In this document: one piece after another, positions 5,733 through 10,009 of the stretch
Numbering within the stretch: position 1 is the first letter of the stretch
Layout of the letters: each line of letters starts with the position of its first letter
Translations under genes and position numbers: made by a program
DNA from: Dehalococcoidia bacterium
GTDB taxonomy: Bacteria; Chloroflexota; Dehalococcoidia; SM23-28-2
Assembly: GCA_022866185.1 (NCBI GenBank)
Contig: JALHUG010000228.1
Location: forward strand, 1 to 10,009
Length of the DNA: 10,009 nucleotides
Direction of reading: 5' to 3'
Notes under the pieces: generated by a model
The model's input: the letters and a program-made list of their open reading frames with translations, nothing else
Told to the model about the DNA's origin: nothing
Databases searched by the model: none

Positions 5733-8213
5733 ATGCCCCACCCCGGCAGCCGCAGACGAAGCCTCATTCTGATGTCCTGCCTGTTCGCCCTGGCCCTGGT
5801 GCTTGCCGCTGGCGGGGAGACGGGCGCCAGCCCTCAGGGCACCACCGAGCTAGTCAGCGTGGACAGCGCAGGGAATCAGGGCGACAGTTCGAGCTACTAT
5901 CCGGCGACCAGCGCCGACGGCCGTTACGTCGCCTTCCAATCCAACGCCTCGAACCTGGTTCCGGGAGACACCAACAACCGCTACGATATCTTCGTCCACG
6001 ACCGCCAGACGGGGACCACCGATCGGGTGAGTGTGGATAGCGCTGGCAATCAGGCGAACGGCAGTAGTAGGGAGGCTGCTATCAGCGGCGACGGCCGCTA
6101 TGTCGCCTTCGACTCGTCCGCCCCCCTAGTACCTGGCGACGGCCTCGCTCGCGATGTCTTCGTCCACGACCGCCAGACGGGGACCACAGAAGAGGCGAGT
6201 GTGCCCAGCGCCGGCGATGAGGCGAACGGCGCCAGTTGGGACGCCTCTGTCACCCCCGACGGCCGCTATGTCGCCTTCTGCTCGAACGCCTCGGACCTCG
6301 TACCCGGCGACAGCAACAGCGTGGACGATGTCTTCGTTTACGACCGCCAGACGGGGATCACTGAAAGGGTCAGCCTGGACAGTGGCGGGAATGAGGGGAA
6401 CCGCAATTCGTGCGGGGGGCCGGAGGGCCGCTGCCAAGACCTCAGCGCCGACGGCCGATACGTGGTTTTCCGATCGTCCGCCTCCAACCTCGTACCGGGC
6501 GACACCAACAACGTGAGCGATATCTTCGTCCACGACCGCCAGACGGGGACCACCGAAAGGGTCAGCGTGGACAGCGCCGGCAACGAGGGGAACGCCCATA
6601 GCTGGGCTGCCGCCATCAGCGCCGACGGGCGCTACGTCGCCTTCCATTCCTACGCCAGCAACCTGGTACCGGGAGATACCAACGACTTTGCGGACGTCTT
6701 CGTCCACGACCGCCAGGCGGGGGCGACCGAGCTGGTGAGCGTGGACAGCGCCGGCAACCAGGGGAACAGCGTCAGCGCGAACCCTGTTATCAGCGCCGAC
6801 GGCCGCTACGTCGCCTTCGCGTCGCAGGCCTCGAACCTAGTCGCGGGGGACACCAACGACGATATCGATGTCTTCGTGCACGACCGCCAGACGGGGGCCA
6901 CCACTCGAGTGAGTGTGGACAGCGCCGGCAACGAGGGGAACTGGTGGAGCCAGCACGCTGCTATCAGCTCTGATGGCCGCTACGTCGCCTTCTCGTCGCA
7001 AGCCTCGAACCTGGTGCCTGAGGGCACCAACGGCTACGAGCACATCTTCGTCCACGACCGCGATGCAGACGGGGACGGCATTTTCGACGAAGCGGGGGCC
7101 ATCGCCACCCGGGTGCTGACCGGGGAAGGGAATGCCCACAGCACAGACCCCGCCATGAGCCCCGACGGCCGCTATGTCGTCTTCCAGTCCTGGGCGTCCA
7201 ACCTGGTGGCAGAGGACACCAACGGCGTTGTGGATATCTTCGTCCATGATCGCGATACGGACGGCGACGGCATTTTCGACGAAGCGGGGGCCACCGCCAC
7301 CGAGCGGGTGAGCGTGGACAGCGCTGGCAACCAGGGGAACGAGGAGAGCCAGTGGCCCGCCATCAGCGCCGATGGCCGCTATGTGACCTTCGCGGCGTGG
7401 GCTTCCAACCTGGTTCCGGGCGACACCAACGGCAACCATGACGTCTTCTGGCATGACCGCCAGACGGGGGCGACCGAGCGGGTGAGCGTGAGCAGCGCTG
7501 GCAACGAGGGGAACGCCACGAGCGAGTTCCCCGCCATAAGCGCCGACGGCCGCTACGTCGCCTTCCAGTCGCAGGCCTCGAACCTGGTCCCGGGGGACGC
7601 CGGCGACGATTATGACGTCTTCGTTCACGACTGTCAGACGGGGGCCACCGAGCGGGTGAGCGTGAACTACGCCGGCTACGAGGGGAACGATTGGAGCCGC
7701 TACCCCGCGCTCAGCGCCGATGGCCGTTACGTCGCCTTCGAGTCATCGGCAGGCAACCTGGTGATGGATGACACCAACGGCAGTGATGACATCTTCGTGC
7801 ACGACCGGCTAGGCATACCGCCGACACCCGCGCCCACGCCCACGTCGACTGTTACTCCCACACGCACGATCGCACCTCAGCCGCCCACGCCTCAGCCGCC
7901 CGCGCCCGAGACGCCGACGCCGGAGGTCCCCCCGACTGCTGCGCCGCCGCCCACCGTCACTCCTTCGCCGGCTACTCCCGAGGCCACGCCCACGCCAGCG
8001 GCCACGTCCATCCCCCAACCCACACCCACCCCCAACGCCACGCCGGTGGTCACACCGACACCCGTGAGAGCACCTGCGATGCTGCCGGCCACTGGCGGCG
8101 GTGGCTTGCTCGACGACAACGGCCTGCCTCGGGCAGCAGTCCTGGCGGCTGTGGTCGCGCTCGCCCCTCTCACCTCAGGCGCATGGTATGCCAGGAGGCG
8201 CTGGCTGGCGTAG
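5733..8213 (+). CDS. Secreted PD40-type beta-propeller repeat protein with LPATG sorting signal
   Basis: This 826-residue protein looks exported and wall- or surface-anchored. Residues 1-33 form a signal peptide: basic GSRRRS, a hydrophobic core rich in Leu and Ala, then small residues. Residues 37-694 hold 11 repeats of 56-68 residues, with consensus ERVSVDSAGNEGN, then ISADGRYVAFxSxASNLVPG and DTNxxxDIFVHDRQTG. The DGRYVAF core matches the PD40/TolB-like propeller blade family. Repeats 7 and 8 carry an extra DxDGDGIFDEAGA insert. Repeat 4 has a short extra loop with two cysteines. Residues 695-783 are a Pro/Thr/Ala-rich stalk. The end is a textbook sortase signal: LPATG at 784-788, a hydrophobic stretch (AAVLAAVVALAPL), then RRR near the C-terminus. 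It has its own promoter and ribosome-binding site. Binding partner and function are unknown. Eleven blades exceed one usual 6-8-blade propeller, so it may form two domains. Confidence 0.88.
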   Translation: MPHPGSRRRSLILMSCLFALALVLAAGGETGASPQGTTELVSVDSAGNQGDSSSYYPATSADGRYVAFQSNASNLVPGDTNNRYDIFVHDRQTGTTDRVSVDSAGNQANGSSREAAISGDGRYVAFDSSAPLVPGDGLARDVFVHDRQTGTTEEASVPSAGDEANGASWDASVTPDGRYVAFCSNASDLVPGDSNSVDDVFVYDRQTGITERVSLDSGGNEGNRNSCGGPEGRCQDLSADGRYVVFRSSASNLVPGDTNNVSDIFVHDRQTGTTERVSVDSAGNEGNAHSWAAAISADGRYVAFHSYASNLVPGDTNDFADVFVHDRQAGATELVSVDSAGNQGNSVSANPVISADGRYVAFASQASNLVAGDTNDDIDVFVHDRQTGATTRVSVDSAGNEGNWWSQHAAISSDGRYVAFSSQASNLVPEGTNGYEHIFVHDRDADGDGIFDEAGAIATRVLTGEGNAHSTDPAMSPDGRYVVFQSWASNLVAEDTNGVVDIFVHDRDTDGDGIFDEAGATATERVSVDSAGNQGNEESQWPAISADGRYVTFAAWASNLVPGDTNGNHDVFWHDRQTGATERVSVSSAGNEGNATSEFPAISADGRYVAFQSQASNLVPGDAGDDYDVFVHDCQTGATERVSVNYAGYEGNDWSRYPALSADGRYVAFESSAGNLVMDDTNGSDDIFVHDRLGIPPTPAPTPTSTVTPTRTIAPQPPTPQPPAPETPTPEVPPTAAPPPTVTPSPATPEATPTPAATSIPQPTPTPNATPVVTPTPVRAPAMLPATGGGGLLDDNGLPRAAVLAAVVALAPLTSGAWYARRRWLA
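5841..7814 (+). repeat. Eleven tandem ~58-codon repeats encoding propeller blades
   Basis: Repeat starts, by residue of the protein from 5733, are 37, 95, 151, 209, 273, 331, 389, 457, 521, 580 and 638; the last repeat ends at 694. Most are 56-59 residues, while repeats 4, 7 and 8 are longer (64, 68, 64). The DNA is also strongly conserved around GCCGACGGCCGCTA and ACGACCGCCAGACGGGG, indicating expansion by tandem duplication. Repeat 8 lacks part of the SVDSAGNEGN strand (it reads RVLTGEGNAHS). Such near-identical units could recombine or be misassembled from short reads. Confidence 0.9.
7815..8081 (+). other. Pro/Thr-rich stalk region of the surface protein
   Basis: About 89 codons read almost entirely Pro, Thr, Ala, Val and Ser, with PTPT, PTPAP and TPTP units. 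This is a typical extended spacer that would lift the propeller away from the envelope, and its threonines could be O-glycosylated. It has no fixed repeat period at DNA level. The minus-strand frames here are low-complexity shadows. Confidence 0.8.
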
Positions 8214-8253
8214 GCTGCTACCGGCGCTAGCCTCACACCACAGCTTCTCGCCT

Positions 8254-8282
8254 TTGTCTTCTCCCCAGGCCCGTGCTACAAT
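8254..8282 (+). promoter_or_regulatory. Putative promoter of the dprA-topA genes
   Basis: TTGTCT at 8254-8259 (4 of 6 to TTGACA) lies 17 bp before TACAAT at 8277-8282 (5 of 6 to TATAAT). Transcription would start near 8289, only about 5 bases before ATG 8294. There is no Shine-Dalgarno sequence before that ATG, so translation would be close to leaderless. Confidence 0.55.
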
Positions 8283-8293
8283 GTGTGCCGCTT

Positions 8294-8500
8294 ATGACGG
8301 CCCAAAAGAGTGATATTCAGTACTGGGTGGCGTTCAACCGCGTACCCGGCATCGGCCGGGCGCGGTATTCGCTTTTGGAGAAGCACTTCGGCCGCCTGGA
8401 GAACGCCTGGACGGCTACCCCCGCCGAGCTGCGAGCAGCCGGTCTGGATGAGAAGACGGCGGCGGCTGTCGTCGCCCAGCGCCCCAAGATCTCCCCCTAA
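8294..8500 (+). CDS. dprA: DprA N-terminal fragment, ended by an in-frame TAA
   Basis: The 68 codons from ATG 8294 encode the N-terminal helical domain typical of DprA/Smf. They begin IQYWVAFNRVPGIGRARY, a helix-hairpin-helix-like motif, and continue through LLEKHFGRLENAWTATPAEL and AGLDEKTAAAVVAQR. The frame stops at TAA 8498-8500, then continues without shift into the rest of DprA. The residues around the stop (ISP-stop-AEVEHLARHG) align with the usual xPEAExExLxxxG segment, so a GAA or CAA to TAA change is the simplest reading. The start lacks a Shine-Dalgarno sequence; the frame is open further upstream to 8273, but no alternative start is better. Taken with the next entry, the original gene would span 8294-9412 and encode about 372 residues. 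Confidence 0.8.
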   Translation: MTAQKSDIQYWVAFNRVPGIGRARYSLLEKHFGRLENAWTATPAELRAAGLDEKTAAAVVAQRPKISP

Positions 8501-8506
8501 GCGGAG

Positions 8507-9412
8507 GTGGAGCACCTGGCCCGCCACGGCGTGCAAGCCATCACCTGGAACGACCCCGCCTATCCGCCGCGCCTCAAGGAGATCTATGACCTCCCCCCCG
8601 TTCTCTACCTGCGGGGTGAGCTGACCGAGGCCGACGAGTGGGCGCTGGCAGTGGTGGGCACCCGTCGCCCCACTCCCTACGGTCGCCAGGTGGCCGAGCA
8701 TCTGGCCACCGACATCGCCGCCCAGCGGGTAACCATCGTCAGCGGCCTGGCCAGGGGCATCGATTCGATAGCTCATCGTGCCGCCCTGGATAGCGGCGGC
8801 AGGACGATCGCCGTGATGGCCTGCGGCCTGGACATTGTCTATCCGCCCGAGCACGTCAAGCTGGCCCAGGAGATCTGCGAGCGCGGAGCGCTGGTGAGCG
8901 ACTACCCGCTGGGCACCCAGCCGCGGGGCGAGTACTTCCCCCGTCGCAATCGCATCATGGCCGGCCTGAGCCTGGGCGTGCTGATGGTAGAGGGCGACGT
9001 GAAGAGCGGCGCCCTGATCACCGCCAACCTGGCCCTGGAGCAGAACCGAGAGGTGTTCGCCGTACCTGGCAGCGTCTTCTCTGTCCAGAGCCGTGGCACC
9101 CATCGTCTCATCCAGGAGGGGGCCAAGCTGGTGCAGAGCGTGCAGGACATCCTGGAGGAGCTGAACCTGACCATGGTCCCTCAGCAGATGGAGATGAAGG
9201 AACTGATCCCCGCCACCGATACGGAAGAACGCCTCCTGCGTCATATATCCAGGGAGCCCATCCATATCGACGAAGTGCGCCGCCGTAGCGGCCTGCCCAT
9301 CGCTGCTGTGAGCAGCGCTCTGGCCATGCTGGAGCTGAAGGGCCTGGTACGCCAGATAGGCCCGATGAGCTACGTGCGTACCCGCGAGGCTGGCGCCGTC
9401 TACGGAGTATGA
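8507..9412 (+). CDS. dprA: DNA-processing protein DprA/Smf, core and C-terminal domains
   Basis: DprA binds single-stranded DNA and loads RecA during natural transformation and possibly other recombination. The 301-residue frame from GTG 8507 holds the full Rossmann-like core: AVVGTRRPTPYG, IVSGLARGIDSIAHRAAL, an AVMACGLDIVYPPEH stretch, EYFPRRNRIMAGLSLG, SGALITANLAL and EVFAVPG. A DML1-type winged helix follows at the end (EERLLRHI through RQIGPMSYVR). It is in the same frame as the fragment at 8294-8500, separated only by TAA 8498-8500. Whether GTG 8507 is a real restart is doubtful: GGAGG at 8503-8507 overlaps it rather than preceding it. The core is intact, so the product could work if translated by restart or read-through. 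Otherwise this is a recent pseudogene or a sequence error. It ends 5 bases before the topA start. Confidence 0.85.
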   Translation: MEHLARHGVQAITWNDPAYPPRLKEIYDLPPVLYLRGELTEADEWALAVVGTRRPTPYGRQVAEHLATDIAAQRVTIVSGLARGIDSIAHRAALDSGGRTIAVMACGLDIVYPPEHVKLAQEICERGALVSDYPLGTQPRGEYFPRRNRIMAGLSLGVLMVEGDVKSGALITANLALEQNREVFAVPGSVFSVQSRGTHRLIQEGAKLVQSVQDILEELNLTMVPQQMEMKELIPATDTEERLLRHISREPIHIDEVRRRSGLPIAAVSSALAMLELKGLVRQIGPMSYVRTREAGAVYGV

Positions 9413-9417
9413 CCCGT

Positions 9418-10009
9418 ATGGCAAAGAACAATGGCAAGAGCCTGGTGGTGGTGGAATCGCCCGCCAAGGCTCGTACCGTGGCCAACATCCTTGGCCGTCA
9501 GTACGATGTGAAGGCCTCCGTTGGCCACGTGCGCGACCTGCCCCAGTCAGCCTTGGGGGTGGATGTCAAGCACGGCTTCGAACCCTACTACATCGTCCCC
9601 AAGGATAAACGGAAGGTGGTGAGCGAGATAGCCGCCGCCAGCAAGGGAGCGCAGGTCATCTTCCTGGCCACCGACCCCGACCGCGAGGGCGAAGCCATCG
9701 CCTGGCACCTGGTGCAGGCGGCCGGCCTGGACGAAACGTCCCTGCGACGAGTGGTCTTCCACGAGATCACCCCTCAGGCGGTGCGGGAGGCCTTCCGTCA
9801 CCCCCGCGCCATCGATATGCAACTGGTGCAGGCGCAGCAGGCTCGTCGCATCCTCGACCGCCTGGTGGGCTACAACCTGAGCCCGCTTCTCTGGAAGAAG
9901 GTGGCACGTGGCCTTTCGGCGGGGCGGGTGCAATCGGTGGCCCTGCGCCTGGTGGTGGAGCGGGAGAGGGAGATACAGAGCTTCGTGCCCAAGGAATACT
10001 GGACCATCG
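9418..10009 (+). CDS. topA: DNA topoisomerase I, N-terminal part (cut by window edge)
   Basis: This type IA topoisomerase relaxes negatively supercoiled DNA. About 197 codons are present. The TOPRIM domain begins at once with SLVVVESPAKARTV, whose Glu is a catalytic acid, followed by SVGHVRDLP. The metal-binding motif ATDPDREGEAIAWH is at about residues 84-97. The start of the type IA core follows: VVFHEITPQAV, QARRILDRLVGYNLSPLLWKK, then the GLSAGRVQSVALRL motif. The catalytic tyrosine lies beyond the right edge. ATG 9418 is chosen because GGAG at 9404-9407 is 10 bases upstream. ATG 9409 is in frame and would overlap the dprA stop as ATGA, but it sits too close to that GGAG. The tight spacing suggests co-transcription with dprA, a common arrangement in bacteria. 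Confidence 0.95.
   Translation, partial: MAKNNGKSLVVVESPAKARTVANILGRQYDVKASVGHVRDLPQSALGVDVKHGFEPYYIVPKDKRKVVSEIAAASKGAQVIFLATDPDREGEAIAWHLVQAAGLDETSLRRVVFHEITPQAVREAFRHPRAIDMQLVQAQQARRILDRLVGYNLSPLLWKKVARGLSAGRVQSVALRLVVEREREIQSFVPKEYWTI

Noticed and set aside
5841..7814. Regular repeats considered as a CRISPR-like or satellite array
   Set aside because: The repeats are in frame, 56-68 codons long and encode conserved propeller blades in a single open reading frame.
8498..8500. TAA read as a reassigned sense codon
   Set aside because: One occurrence in one gene is far better explained by a nonsense mutation or sequence error. Nothing else in the window suggests a changed genetic code.

Overview
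The window is GC-rich bacterial chromosome with housekeeping genes and one cell-surface gene. The gene content, the style of the AlaS N-terminus, the neighbouring dprA and topA genes, and a secreted PD40-repeat protein with a Pro/Thr-rich stalk all suggest a member of the Chloroflexota, possibly Dehalococcoidia-like. That assignment is an inference from protein style, not proven. I see no tRNA, rRNA, CRISPR array, insertion sequence or phage gene.

Layout. Positions 1-3025 (minus strand) hold alaS, alanyl-tRNA synthetase, whose last few codons lie beyond the left edge. It carries an extra segment of about 140 residues in the middle, in DNA that looks less GC-rich than its flanks. Positions 3026-3469 are a divergent intergenic region. 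It has an extended -10 promoter for alaS, a 12-bp inverted repeat around that promoter, a likely plus-strand promoter, and a long untranslated stretch with several perfect small hairpins.

Positions 3470-5633 (plus) hold two overlapping genes. The first is a GlmU-type left-handed beta-helix acetyltransferase that lacks the uridyltransferase domain. The second is a CNNM/CBS/CorC membrane protein. Positions 5660-8213 hold a strong sigma70-type promoter and a secreted protein with 11 beta-propeller-type repeats, a Pro/Thr-rich stalk and a C-terminal LPATG sorting signal. Positions 8254-9412 hold dprA, split by one in-frame TAA. Positions 9418-10009 hold the start of topA, cut by the right edge.

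How the genes fit together: alaS charges tRNA-Ala. The GlmU-like enzyme would serve the N-acetylation step towards UDP-GlcNAc and is probably translationally coupled to the CorC-like protein. dprA-topA is a common pairing of DNA-processing genes. The LPATG protein looks like an independently transcribed surface gene. The points most worth a second look are the AlaS insertion, the dprA nonsense codon, the orphan GlmU acetyltransferase domain, the sortase-type repeat protein with two duplicated calcium-loop-like inserts, and the structured leader at about 3150-3469. I did not find a clearly new multi-gene system.
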